From IMG/VR virus record IMGVR_UViG_3300037587_000379, positions 1 through 47,637 of that record: a stretch of DNA of 47,637 bases, one strand, 5' to 3'. A program made the translations under genes and the position numbers. The first letter of the stretch is position 1; each line of letters starts with the position of its first letter. The DNA comes from a virus. The notes beneath the pieces are model-generated. The model did not search any database. It was not told the origin of the DNA and worked only from the letters and a program-made list of their open reading frames with translations. Positions 6,704 through 14,772 of this stretch are shown piece by piece.

Positions 6704-6869
6704 TCTTTAAGGTTCGTTGTATAAACTTCAAAGCTTCATACCCCGCAACAGCTTCTTCAAAGTGCTGGGCAGCAAAGCCCCTGCGTTTTAGATACGCAAG
6801 AAGTTTATCCCTGTCCAGGTACTCGAAGGCTAGTAGCGGGTCAGCTGTAATAATTTCATCAATGTACAT
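6678..6869 (-). CDS. 63-aa helical protein
   Basis: Unrecognised (MYIDEIITADPLLAFEYLD..., then LLAYLKRRGF and FEEAVAGYEALKFI). The start follows AGGAGAAAGAAG and lies inside the end of the upstream gene (ATG within GATGTACATTGA). The compact three-helix pattern resembles small phage regulators or inhibitors, but no family is recognised. Confidence 0.6.
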   Translation of the reverse strand: MYIDEIITADPLLAFEYLDRDKLLAYLKRRGFAAQHFEEAVAGYEALKFIQRTLKNGEADGDR

Positions 6870-7071
6870 CTTCTTTCTCCTGTTTGTATGGGTCATGCCC
6901 TGCTAGGAACTCATCGTAAGGCATACACCATTCAGTATCAGCTGTACCAGTGTAGACGACATATAGCATAGACACGTGGTCAACAAAGGGTGCACGCTGA
7001 GCTATGGTTGTGATAGTGCATACCTCACCTGAACTATCACTAGTGTACTTCGAATCTTTGGCTATAAGCAT
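6859..7071 (-). CDS. 70-aa hypothetical protein
   Basis: Unrecognised beta-rich protein (MLIAKDSKYTSDSSGEVCT..., then LYVVYTG and PYDEFLAGHDPY), possibly a small SH3/OB-like barrel. The start is set by GAGGAGG 8 nt upstream; the longer frame adds ten residues. It overlaps the next start. Confidence 0.6.
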   Translation of the reverse strand: MLIAKDSKYTSDSSGEVCTITTIAQRAPFVDHVSMLYVVYTGTADTEWCMPYDEFLAGHDPYKQEKEDVH

Positions 7072-7143
7072 AGCCTTCTCCTCCTCACAGTGGCTATTCA
7101 AGGCAGTGTCCTGCTATCTAAACTAGCAAGGCACTGCAGTAAA

Positions 7144-7263
7144 TTACCCTCCGAATAGTCCTGTTACAAACCCGGGGATGTAGGCATTAGCAATCTGCCA
7201 TACCCCAAACCCGATGAACACACCAATGGCCGTGATGGCCACAACCTTTGCCTCTTTAGGCAT
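7144..7263 (-). CDS. 39-aa single-pass membrane protein
   Basis: MPKEAKVVAITAIGVFIGFG then WQIANAYIPGFVTGLFGG: one transmembrane helix with a short basic N-terminus. The SD AGGAGGT is ideal and spans the stop of the upstream two-helix membrane gene, so both are made together. Function unknown; a holin/antiholin or membrane-anchor role is possible. Confidence 0.65.
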   Translation of the reverse strand: MPKEAKVVAITAIGVFIGFGVWQIANAYIPGFVTGLFGG

Positions 7264-7264
7264 A

Positions 7265-7570
7265 CTAACCTCCTGCACCTTTTTGGCCCCAATCAGTAAG
7301 CGTAACGAACCACGTAAAGAAGGGGATACAGATGACACACCACAGCACAGCTGCACCGGTCACCGCATAATTCCAAGGAGTCATGTCCTCTCCCTCCAGC
7401 CCCAAGAGACCCAGACCAAAGAGAATCCAGATGACTGAGTTACTAAAGGCCAGAAGGGTAAGCGTCCTCTTGACATGCGGTGGTAGCTTAGCTATTACGG
7501 GTGAGTCTTTCTTTATAGGCTGTTGTCTCAGCAAATTGCCACCAACAGCCAGCTCTCTTTGATCAGCCAT
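7265..7570 (-). CDS. 101-aa membrane protein with two hydrophobic helices
   Basis: Polar N-terminus (about 35 residues), then two transmembrane segments (TLLAFSNSVIWILFGLGLLG and AAVLWCVICIPFFTWFV) with a short C-terminal tail. The size and topology would suit a class II holin, but the gene lies in the early arm far from the late operon, so a superinfection or membrane-remodelling role is as likely. Start after AGGAGGAGGGC. Confidence 0.6.
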   Translation of the reverse strand: MADQRELAVGGNLLRQQPIKKDSPVIAKLPPHVKRTLTLLAFSNSVIWILFGLGLLGLEGEDMTPWNYAVTGAAVLWCVICIPFFTWFVTLTDWGQKGAGG

Positions 7571-7579
7571 GCCCTCCTC

Positions 7580-8077
7580 CTATGGGGCAGCCTCTACTTC
7601 CTGCCCAGTGTTAACGGGAATCCAGCATCCCTGCACGTACGTCATGCTCTCGCTCTTAGCCTCCCATGCCTGGATAACCGAGGCGAGTGACTCGGTATGA
7701 AGCCTCTCTGCCTCGAGCGCAAGACCCTGTTCACTGATGATGCCATCAAGGTAGAGGACTGTCTTATCAGCAGCCTTCTTGATGGCCTCGGCCTGCTCAT
7801 CATGGTAGAGCACCTTACCAAGAGCAGTATCCAGAGCAGCTCGGAGCTGATCATCCTCGCTCTTGTGTACCTCATCACTAGCACGATACACATCAAGCTT
7901 CTCCTTCCAGCAGGTGTAACTGAAGCCACAACCCTTCTCCTCCTCTAGGGCTGGCACCGGTGGTACATCAGAGGCATGCTCATAAGTCCACCCATCCTTT
8001 GAATAAAAGATAGCCGAAGCTATCACCAATACCAGACCAACTGCAGTCAGGTAGCCTGTCCGTTTATCCGTAGTCAT
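7580..8077 (-). CDS. 165-aa membrane-anchored coiled-coil protein
   Basis: MTTDKRTGYLTAVGLVLVIA gives an N-terminal transmembrane anchor (residues about 9-25). The rest is an acidic/Ala-rich helical domain with a CGFSYTC pair and likely coiled coil, ending GQEVEAAP. The topology resembles an inner-membrane spanin or a periplasmic tether, but no lysis partner is visible nearby. The start overlaps the end of the 251-aa gene and follows AGAGGAGA. Confidence 0.6.
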   Translation of the reverse strand: MTTDKRTGYLTAVGLVLVIASAIFYSKDGWTYEHASDVPPVPALEEEKGCGFSYTCWKEKLDVYRASDEVHKSEDDQLRAALDTALGKVLYHDEQAEAIKKAADKTVLYLDGIISEQGLALEAERLHTESLASVIQAWEAKSESMTYVQGCWIPVNTGQEVEAAP

Positions 8078-8819
8078 ACAGTTTATTCTCCTCTGCATTA
8101 AAGTAACCACACTCATCGACCTCACAGTCAATGTCACCATCAATATCAATCCTTGAGTTTCTAGCATGGTGGCCCTCACACATGGGACATATGTACCCTA
8201 TATGCTCAGGCTCTACCTCTTGTACCTCCTTCTCTTCCTGTACCTCCAACATGTGGGTACCCTCAGCGTTAGTAACGGAGCCAGCGAAGTCATCGAAGAT
8301 ACATACATCTGCCTCCATCTGAGACCTGAGGGTCTCCAGCTCATCCTGCATCCCACGGAAGTCAGCGATGCCAAGCACACACGCAACATTAGAACAGGGC
8401 TCCTCCTCATTCGCCCTCTCATGGTCACACTCAGGACAGAATGTCCGGTGACCTAGCTCTTCTGGGAAGTAATGCTTCAGCCTAGCTTGACTGTACAGCC
8501 ACCCACCAGGTGCATAGATCTCACCAATTATGGGATGCTGTTGGTATTTCTCCTTGAACCCATCCAAGTTTGAAGCTTGAACAAAGGTGTTGAAGTGCCC
8601 ATCTGTATCAGCCCCCTCGATGGCCTCTTCCTGGAAGGAGTTTACAACGGCGACGCCATCCTCCTTACTCATGGCATTCGCCAAGGCTCGCACCTTACTA
8701 GCGCTGACATCCATGTGCACCATCGTTATCTGAACCATCTGTATGGGCTGGTCAAAGTCTGGCAACTGCCTACCGAACATCCCATACAGCCAGTCGGGGA
8801 ACATACTATTATTTTGCAT
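8064..8819 (-). CDS. 251-aa zinc-binding protein
   Basis: Unrecognised. Two zinc-type clusters are visible: CPECDHER...CSNVAC near the middle and CPMCEGHH...CEVDEC near the C-terminus, separated by an acidic, Glu/Val-rich linker. The N-terminal third is a mixed-fold domain (QMVQITMVHMDVSASKVRAL). A modular zinc protein in a phage early region often targets host RNA polymerase or nucleic acid; that is inference only. Confidence 0.6.
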   Translation of the reverse strand: MQNNSMFPDWLYGMFGRQLPDFDQPIQMVQITMVHMDVSASKVRALANAMSKEDGVAVVNSFQEEAIEGADTDGHFNTFVQASNLDGFKEKYQQHPIIGEIYAPGGWLYSQARLKHYFPEELGHRTFCPECDHERANEEEPCSNVACVLGIADFRGMQDELETLRSQMEADVCIFDDFAGSVTNAEGTHMLEVQEEKEVQEVEPEHIGYICPMCEGHHARNSRIDIDGDIDCEVDECGYFNAEENKLYDYG

Positions 8820-8830
8820 ACCTCCTACTC

Positions 8831-9523
8831 CTATTTTAAGATTACCTCGTTATCTATACCTATTATCTTGCCTGCGTTCTCCTTCTTTCGTCTATTGAAT
8901 GCATCCTTCTTCTCACCATGCCCCTGCTTCAGATCCTTATCACTCTTAGCAGGTTGCCATGAGAAGACAGAGGGTAGGTCACCCTTATCCTCATCGTCAT
9001 AATCTTTATCCCTTTCCATCTCCCTCTGTGCTATCATCTCCTCATTGAAGGCATCCTTACTCTTCTTCAGAGCATTGATGTCTCCTTGCCAATCCTTTGG
9101 CCGCTCCCTTTTCTTATGGCTACCGCCCCTATATCCACCCCTATACAGCTTAGGATCAAACTCCGGGGGCTCCATGATAAAGGGGATGCTCCACTGGAAA
9201 AGAGAGAGGGACCATAGGTGTGGTTGCGGCTCCCTTTTCCACTGGGTCAGCCCACCACCATCACCATCACGTAGGGTACTCTTAGCTAAGTACTTAACGA
9301 TGGCATCCCTTCTCCTCTCCGCCTTATCTATTGCATGGAGCAGGTCCTCAACCTTACCCTGTAACTCTACACATTTCTCCTTCATCATATTGATTGGTGT
9401 ATCCAGTCGCATGTAGTCCCGGTGGTAGTACCACTTCGCAAAGGGGTTAGGCCACCTGAACCAGCGCTTCTGAATCTTTGCCAGCTTACTCTCTGGCATC
9501 AGCTTGTATCTCTTCCAAGGCAT
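8831..9523 (-). CDS. 230-aa basic coiled-coil protein
   Basis: Unrecognised. Aromatic/basic N-terminus (KRWFRWPNPFAKWYYHRDYM), a predicted coiled coil near residues 45-80 (MMKEKCVELQGKVEDLLHAI), then a charged low-complexity C-terminal half rich in K/E/D. The start (TGATAGATG) follows directly on the 52-aa membrane gene. Confidence 0.6.
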   Translation of the reverse strand: MPWKRYKLMPESKLAKIQKRWFRWPNPFAKWYYHRDYMRLDTPINMMKEKCVELQGKVEDLLHAIDKAERRRDAIVKYLAKSTLRDGDGGGLTQWKREPQPHLWSLSLFQWSIPFIMEPPEFDPKLYRGGYRGGSHKKRERPKDWQGDINALKKSKDAFNEEMIAQREMERDKDYDDEDKGDLPSVFSWQPAKSDKDLKQGHGEKKDAFNRRKKENAGKIIGIDNEVILK

Positions 9524-9526
9524 CTA

Positions 9527-9685
9527 TCAGCCCTCCTCTAAGGCCCAGAATATAAGGGCTACGGTGCATGAGCCTATCACCAGTACCTTACCAGCTGTAC
9601 CACCAAAGAAGAGCACCAAGAATAGCCAGGTGCTACCAGCTATAGCTGCTAGGGCTAAGATAAGTAATGCTATAAATTTCTTCAT
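9527..9685 (-). CDS. 52-aa membrane protein with two helices
   Basis: MKKFIALLILALAAIAGSTW, then FLVLFFGG and KVLVIGSCTVALIFWALEEG: a hairpin of two transmembrane helices. The duplicated SD (AGGAGAAAGGAGAAAGG) is strong, and the stop is followed three bases later by the next ATG. It heads the leftward cluster of membrane and zinc genes down to 7144. Function unknown. Confidence 0.7.
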   Translation of the reverse strand: MKKFIALLILALAAIAGSTWLFLVLFFGGTAGKVLVIGSCTVALIFWALEEG

Positions 9686-10591
9686 AACCTTTCTCCTTTC
9701 TCCTATAAAATTAGTGTGTCACCCTGGCCGCACCGGCCTATGTACACTACACATGAATACACATAGGTTGGTACGGCGGGGTGACTCATGCACAAGCATG
9801 AATACTACTGGCAGTGTTGTCTTTTCTACTGTATAACTCCTTAGGTTTTCTTTCTTTCTTTTTCTTTTGCACCAGGCTCCAGTTGTCCGCCCTTATGTGC
9901 GACTCTCGATGTGCTCCGAGCCTCTCCCCTCCCGCTGTGTCTCGCTCTCAAGTGTGGGATTAGAAGTTCCCAATGTGTTGGTAGTAGCCTCACGTATATC
10001 TCGCAAGCTCACACTCTTTACACTTTCACTGTCGTAGGCAATCACACCTGAGCGTTAACCCTTGGTGTATTCTTGGTGTAGCGGACATTGTCTCGCTCCC
10101 ACGTCCAGCAGCACTCGACTGATCATCGGGGGTGCCCTCTATTTGAAGCTGAGTATATGTGGGTTACACCCACACACTCCGATTAAGGGGGTCTTAGTTT
10201 ATACCCTGAGTACCCCGCATACCACACCCCATGGAGCCTGGCATACACGATAACCACAGCATATACAAGTGACCAACCTCTCCCATGCCGCCATCTTTAG
10301 GGGTTTTCACACCCCTCTTCAAACTGTATACATGTAGAAGTTTCAATTAACCTTGCACCGTCCATCAAGAGGCCTATTCCATATTGGCTACGGTAAACTC
10401 CTTGTCACCTCTCCCTCTATCAAGACTAAGTACATACTCATCGAGTCATTACTCTCTTTTCTTTTTCTCCCTGCTTACATAGCGCTGCACCTTGCCTCCC
10501 TCATCGGGGAGATACACCGTATAGCTATAGGTCCCGAAGGATACCCAGCCCTGTTGGTGGTAGCGGTATCGAACCGCTGCGCTCTTCTCAA
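9686..10591. other. 0.9-kb gene-poor region with hairpins
   Basis: No well-supported gene. A long stem-loop lies at 9718-9785 and a 7-bp hairpin at 10158-10174. The polypurine tract near 9845-9875 shares GTGCAAAAGAAAA (minus strand) with the tract near 4690. A coding-like minus frame without a start (GWVSFGTYSYTVYLP...SREKKKRE) follows the 481-aa gene at about 10460-10590. Possible roles are 5'/3' untranslated RNA structure, ncRNA or decayed genes. Confidence 0.55.
9718..9785. ncRNA. 68-nt near-perfect stem-loop
   Basis: GTCACCC (9718-9724) pairs with GGGTGAC (9779-9785), CCG with CGG, ACC with GGT, and CCTATGT (9737-9743) with ACATAGG (9761-9767), leaving small internal loops. A second small hairpin CATGC/GCATG follows directly. 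It lies just 5' of the SD of the 52-aa membrane gene, so on the leftward transcript it would be a 5' leader structure. Confidence 0.5.
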
Positions 10592-12037
10592 CTAGAACTT
10601 CAGATCCTCATCGAAGTCACTAGGAGGTGGTAGGTATAAGCCTGACTCAGACTGTGTGAAGGTACATACACCCCCCACACGTAATAGATATTCATCAGTC
10701 TCAACCTTCTTTCTTAGGAGCATTTCCTTTGTACTGGGATTGCCCCACACCAGAGCTGCAAAGGGAGTGGGTTTGTACTGCCCCTCCGATTTAGTTGGTG
10801 CTTGTAAGGGACCTATGAAACGTTCCCTTACCTTGTCCCTTCTGCCCATCCTTCCTAGTTTAAGGGCCTCCATCCTTGAGCGCATCTGTTCCATGCGCTG
10901 ATCTCGACGCTGACTTGCCGTGATCATCTTCTCCAGCAAATACCAGCCCTTCACAGGGTGGTTCACTGCCCACACACTGTACTCGGGAGCTTGCCAGTAT
11001 GCTTTATCTTGGGGCACACGTTCGATGGGCCGTATCACCGGCTCCTTCATCGCAGTTACCCTCGCTACTGACGTCTTGATTACCTTTCCCCCTTGATGCG
11101 GGTCGTCTTCTATTTCTTTTTCTATTGCTTTTTCTTTCTCTTCATTTTCTTTCGGCAGCTTCTCTACAAGGAACTCAGCGCCTGGAACATACTGCATCCA
11201 GTCATCATCACCCTTGGTGTCTCCATTCGTGGCCGCCACGTCCTCCCTCTTGATTAGTTTCTCCCACATGAGGAACACTAGCTCATCATGTCGGCTCCGA
11301 TGCGCAGGCCTGATTGCTATATGCACGGCCCCATTAGCTGATAACCTCCTATCGTACAAGGCATCCCGCTTAATCCTTAGGCGTGTATGCTTCACCCGCT
11401 TAGCTACGTCATCAAAGGCAAAGGTGAGCCTAGTATTACAGCTCCTCTCCTTATCTCTGGTGCGTAATGCGTAGTAGTCCCTTAGGACAGCACGCATCTT
11501 GAGCACTGCTCGTTTAAAGTGTGTTATCTCCTGGACTTTCAGACGACGGTAGATATAATCATCCGCCCTTCCACCAAAAACCTGTGCAATGTACTGTTCA
11601 GCACACCGCACCACAACAGTTGGCATGGCTACCAAATCTTCAGGTGATATGTGTTCAGGTTGACTCCTTGAATTGATTGCCCTCTTCAGGTATTCATGAC
11701 GTGCGCCGACCCAGGAAGACCACCGTTCCCCATAGAAGGGGTGTGGCTTAGGGTCTATCATCCAGCACGCTAATCCAGCAGGGACAGAGGAGTAAGCTTG
11801 CAGCCACGCACGCATGCGCAGATGACCAACTTCAATCGGGGGTGGTCCAGTGCCACCGTATCGACATTCGTTAGCAGCTAAAAGATAAGAGTGAGAGACA
11901 TGGTATAGGTGTATCGGTTTAGACAGGTCGTGATCAGCTAAGCAATCAGTTCGAACGCTGGCCACTCTAAGCTCCTGCCGGATAGCTACCGCAATGTCCC
12001 GTACCCTTGGTAACTTTTCAATGGGTTGTACTTTCAT
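10592..12037 (-). CDS. 481-aa protein of unknown function
   Basis: The largest unrecognised protein of the early arm. The N-terminal half is mixed alpha/beta with many His/Tyr/Arg; a Lys/Glu low-complexity linker (EKLPKENEEKEKAIEKEIED, about residues 290-310) separates a C-terminal part rich in basic helices (MEQMRSRMEALKLGRMGRRD). The start is set by TGGAGG 7 nt before ATGAAAG; a longer frame from 12094 exists. It is flanked by long non-coding gaps on both sides, so it is probably its own transcription unit. No catalytic motif is recognised. Confidence 0.6.
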   Translation of the reverse strand: MKVQPIEKLPRVRDIAVAIRQELRVASVRTDCLADHDLSKPIHLYHVSHSYLLAANECRYGGTGPPPIEVGHLRMRAWLQAYSSVPAGLACWMIDPKPHPFYGERWSSWVGARHEYLKRAINSRSQPEHISPEDLVAMPTVVVRCAEQYIAQVFGGRADDYIYRRLKVQEITHFKRAVLKMRAVLRDYYALRTRDKERSCNTRLTFAFDDVAKRVKHTRLRIKRDALYDRRLSANGAVHIAIRPAHRSRHDELVFLMWEKLIKREDVAATNGDTKGDDDWMQYVPGAEFLVEKLPKENEEKEKAIEKEIEDDPHQGGKVIKTSVARVTAMKEPVIRPIERVPQDKAYWQAPEYSVWAVNHPVKGWYLLEKMITASQRRDQRMEQMRSRMEALKLGRMGRRDKVRERFIGPLQAPTKSEGQYKPTPFAALVWGNPSTKEMLLRKKVETDEYLLRVGGVCTFTQSESGLYLPPPSDFDEDLKF

Positions 12038-12340
12038 ATCAAAGCCTCCAGTGTACAAAAAATAACAACTGATGGATTTATTACAGCTCATCACCCTCGA
12101 CTAGTGCGGGTTCGCACCGCAGCTCATACGTTCCTATAACCTAGCCATGTAAGATTGTGATGAAAAGGTGGGCGGGTAGTATTACCTATACCGCACGCAT
12201 GCACCCTATACTGTATCATTTCGGAATCAGTCTCAGTCTACCTCTAGTCTCAGCATTCGAAGCTGAACCCTTTGCTATCAGGCGCACCCAACAGTGTGCA
12301 TCTAGCCCTACCTGAACTGATGATGTCTTTCTTTGGCCTA

Positions 12341-12472
12341 CTATCTCATTGACTTAATAGCTTTGTTGATGGCATGGTGTAGAGAGTACGCGCACCTATT
12401 TAAAGATCCTCGTTTGTTTTGTGCTGCCTGCAAGAGGGGGACTCCGTAGAGTATGCAACTTGCACCGCCCAT
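12341..12472 (-). CDS. Possible 43-aa peptide
   Basis: The frame reads MGGASCILYGVPLLQAAQN and ends INKAIKSMR: hydrophobic start, basic end, one lipobox-like SC near the N-terminus. No good SD precedes it; support is composition and position only. Confidence 0.3.
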   Translation of the reverse strand: MGGASCILYGVPLLQAAQNKRGSLNRCAYSLHHAINKAIKSMR

Positions 12473-12495
12473 TACGCACGTGGATCTTACCAATG

Positions 12496-12621
12496 TTATC
12501 CGGCCACTGTACACGACGTACCATTATACTCTGTACCTATCAGCGGTAGCTCACAGTGTAGAAGCCTGTATCTCCACGAGACCATCGACCCCAGATCTGT
12601 GTTACCCTCCCGCTTATCCAT
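12496..12621 (-). CDS. Possible 41-aa peptide
   Basis: The frame reads MDKREGNTDLGSMVSWRYRL and ends GTSCTVAG. GGGAAGTGA precedes the ATG, a moderate SD. Unrecognised; its place in a long gap just upstream of another possible mini-gene is the only context. Confidence 0.3.
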   Translation of the reverse strand: MDKREGNTDLGSMVSWRYRLLHCELPLIGTEYNGTSCTVAG

Positions 12622-12948
12622 TCACTTCCCACTAACAGAGGTGATGAGCCTCAGCCTTTAGCATTATGTTCCAAAGGTAACCCTGCCGAGCCACCCTATC
12701 TCCCTGTATGCATGGGCTCACGCCCTTCCCTGTTCTTAAGACCATGTCCTACTACACCTAGGTTTGTATTGCCTGATGCCTCGGTACCCAGCTGCACCCG
12801 TCTTCCTTCGTGAGGGCGTGCTCTGGCGATCTAATTTGGGCTGTACCCTAATGCCATGAAGGGACAAAGCTCCCTCACACGCATGGCACTGTATGTATTC
12901 CAACACACTCCGAGTACCTCTACTAGGAGGTACTGAGGCTGTGCTGTG

Positions 12949-13197
12949 TTACATGTAACCTAACCCACGGGCACACAGCCAGAGGGTAGTGGGTATCAAC
13001 TCTGTAAGGACCCACCCTATAGGTATAATCGATAAACATATGAGCCATAGGCCCAGTACCACAGGGAAAAAGATACCAGTCTGTTCTTTAGGGTTGTCTC
13101 CGAAACCTTCAGGGTCCCACATATATAGAGCAGCTGCAACATATATACAGATAGGTAGCATACCTCCCATGAAGTGAAAAAAGTCTTGTGAATACAT
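12949..13197 (-). CDS. 82-aa two-helix membrane protein
   Basis: MYSQDFFHFM, then transmembrane helices GGMLPICIYVAAALYMW and GIFFPVVLGLWLICLSIIPI, a possible third, and a short end (WLCARGLGYM). Start after AAGAGGACAAGGCT, trimming an 18-codon extension. It directly follows the secreted 221-aa protein gene; together they may form an envelope module. Confidence 0.6.
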   Translation of the reverse strand: MYSQDFFHFMGGMLPICIYVAAALYMWDPEGFGDNPKEQTGIFFPVVLGLWLICLSIIPIGWVLTELIPTTLWLCARGLGYM

Positions 13198-13263
13198 AGC
13201 CTTGTCCTCTTGGTGGATAGCACACTCCAAGTATGCCTGATGGACAGGCACACTCAGGCTGTG

Positions 13264-13929
13264 CTAGATACTCTCACGCAGGGGCATCTCAACTTCACAC
13301 AGCTGATAGCCGGCTTCAGCCATACGCCTTACTTCCAGGGTGGTATTAGCACCCTCACCAAAGAGGACTTCCGGGTATACCACCCAAAACTTGTAATCCT
13401 CGTCATCAGCATGAGGTGTGCAGTACAGGTCTACACTGATGGGCAGTGGGTCAAGCTGGAGCAGTAAACCCACCATCTTCTTCATATGTGACAGGTACTC
13501 ATCCAGTGTGAAGCTAGGCCTAACCCCCCCTACATGCCCCACCTTCTTCAGCCCCGTATCCTGCTTACCCCCACGCATCCTGACCTCTTGGTCACACCAA
13601 TCCTTGCGTGTCTCCTCTATGTCATAGGCTAGCCCAAGCAAGACAGATCTCGACGCCCCTTGCAATTCTTCAAGATCAAAGGTGTAGTACACGAACCACT
13701 CCTTCTTCTTATTACGACAGAGGACCTCTGCCTTACCCACAGTGGCCCCCTTATCCCGGAAGTACTGGAGTACCTTCTCCAAGACAGGGCCCTTCGCACT
13801 GAAGCGGACCTCACTGTACCCTGGTCGGGCACTCTCCTCCGCACTCTGCACGGGGACACAGTACACCAGCAGCATAGCTACCAAGGCGTACATCCAGGTC
13901 ATTCTCATTCTCATCTGTAGTGTGTGCAT
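13264..13929 (-). CDS. 221-aa secreted protein with signal peptide
   Basis: Starts MHTLQMRMRMTWMYALVAML with a basic n-region, hydrophobic core and VQSA-EE cleavage site near residue 30, so it is likely exported to the periplasm. The mature part has four to five Cys and an alternating alpha/beta pattern. The start is the ATG 5 nt after AGGAGG, not the GTG six bases upstream. A secreted phage early protein suggests superinfection exclusion or envelope control (inference). No family recognised. Confidence 0.65.
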   Translation of the reverse strand: MHTLQMRMRMTWMYALVAMLLVYCVPVQSAEESARPGYSEVRFSAKGPVLEKVLQYFRDKGATVGKAEVLCRNKKKEWFVYYTFDLEELQGASRSVLLGLAYDIEETRKDWCDQEVRMRGGKQDTGLKKVGHVGGVRPSFTLDEYLSHMKKMVGLLLQLDPLPISVDLYCTPHADDEDYKFWVVYPEVLFGEGANTTLEVRRMAEAGYQLCEVEMPLRESI

Positions 13930-13946
13930 ACGCACCTCCTGTTTAC

Positions 13947-14342
13947 CTACCTAGTTTTATGTGTCCTAGCTGACACACAATCGTCAATTACCCCAAAGGA
14001 TACATGCGTGATAGCTGCATCATGTATCTCAGTGACTGTGAAGCCTGCCTGATATAGGGCAAGGATCATCTGCGTCTGTAAATTGCTGAGCTTAGCAGCA
14101 TGGTGGTCCTCTCCGCAAATTTTACCGGATAGGCCAAGCTTCTTTATACGATGGTATATACTACCTGTGGATCTCTCTATCATGATGGCGATAGTAGAAG
14201 CCGCCTTCTTACCTGCATACTCTTTAAGTATGGCGTCCTCTTCTGCCGTGTAAAACCTATGGGTATCACCCTCAACCCACCGCTTCACACCTTGCGTGCC
14301 TACCAAGGTACCAATAATCTTTTCATCATTGCTTTCTATCAT
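13947..14342 (-). CDS. Myb/HTH DNA-binding protein, candidate regulator
   Basis: Two DNA-binding-like units: residues 30-72 (FYTAEEDAILKEYAGKK...RSTGSIYHRIKKLGLS) look like the Myb/SANT-type domain of phage regulators, and residues 84-126 (AKLSNLQTQMILALYQAGF...TEIHDAAITHVS) like the HTH found after HNH nucleases, here without a nuclease. Three copies of the palindrome GTCCTAGGAC lie 26-161 bp upstream of the start, making this the best candidate for their cognate, autoregulated factor. That link is inference. Confidence 0.65.
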   Translation of the reverse strand: MIESNDEKIIGTLVGTQGVKRWVEGDTHRFYTAEEDAILKEYAGKKAASTIAIMIERSTGSIYHRIKKLGLSGKICGEDHHAAKLSNLQTQMILALYQAGFTVTEIHDAAITHVSFGVIDDCVSARTHKTR

Positions 14343-14367
14343 GGTACCCTCCGCCCCGTCAGGGGTT

Positions 14368-14379
14368 TGTCCTAGGACA
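14368..14379. promoter_or_regulatory. Palindromic operator-like site 1
   Basis: Perfect 12-bp palindrome TGTCCTAGGACA followed by GGG, 26 bp upstream of the HTH gene start. One of six copies between 14.3 and 18.2 kb. Confidence 0.65.
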
Positions 14380-14419
14380 GGGTCAAGTAGAAGGCAGACC
14401 CCGCCCCTTGATAATGGGT

Positions 14420-14431
14420 TGTCCTAGGACA
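14420..14431. promoter_or_regulatory. Palindromic operator-like site 2
   Basis: Perfect TGTCCTAGGACA, 52 bp (about five helical turns) from site 1, in the gap upstream of the HTH gene. Confidence 0.65.
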
Positions 14432-14491
14432 GAGAGAAGTGCGCAACAGACTCTCAGTGAAAGCCTGCTCTTTGTAGCACACAGTTCTCCC

Positions 14492-14503
14492 CGTCCTAGG
14501 ACA
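14492..14503. promoter_or_regulatory. Palindromic operator-like site 3
   Basis: CGTCCTAGGACA (core GTCCTAGGAC perfect), 72 bp (about seven turns) from site 2 and just past the stop of the 59-aa gene. Confidence 0.6.
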
Positions 14504-14532
14504 GGATGCCAGTGAGTGGTAGCCCACTGGTC

Positions 14533-14712
14533 TTATGTTTTAAGCCTTGGGTGCAAGCCATTGGCAAAGCAATACTGTTTCCAAGCATGGGCGACACTCA
14601 CCCCTCTACCAGTAACACCTGTCCCCCTTACACACCAACATGAAAACGGTACATTATAATATAGGTGTGGATTATCGTTTTTCTTCTTGTCAACATGATA
14701 CCCCGTCATCAT
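14533..14712 (-). CDS. 59-aa hypothetical protein
   Basis: MMTGYHVDKKKNDNPHLYYN, then a PFSCWC cluster and WKQYCFANG; probably a small metal- or nucleic-acid-binding protein, unrecognised. AGGGAGT lies 6 nt before the first ATG. The sequence TATAAT within it looks like a -10 box but is in the coding part. Confidence 0.55.
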   Translation of the reverse strand: MMTGYHVDKKKNDNPHLYYNVPFSCWCVRGTGVTGRGVSVAHAWKQYCFANGLHPRLKT

Positions 14713-14772
14713 TTTTACTCCCTCTCTTTAGTACACTATCCATACCTACCCATTACAGGTAGGTACAGGCAG

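Larger units (their letters stand above)
12038..12948. other. 0.9-kb gene-poor region with hairpins and mini-frames
   Basis: It contains two candidate minus-strand mini-genes (listed separately) and several shorter coupled frames. Structures include AGTACCTC/GAGGTACT at 12913-12934, GCCATG/CATGGC closing GGGA/TCCC at 12853-12887, and a possible long-range CACGCCCT/AGGGCGTG pairing. No promoter or terminator is clear. Confidence 0.5.

Noticed and set aside
10555-10590. T-arm hairpin AGCGG-TTCGATA-CCGCT as part of a tRNA after the 481-aa gene
   Set aside because: The 5' half would lie in the coding end of the gene and no TGGTGGT-like acceptor strand exists.
14640-14700. Sigma-70 promoter with TTGACA and TATAAT on the minus strand
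   Set aside because: Spacing is 27 bp and both boxes lie inside the 59-aa frame.
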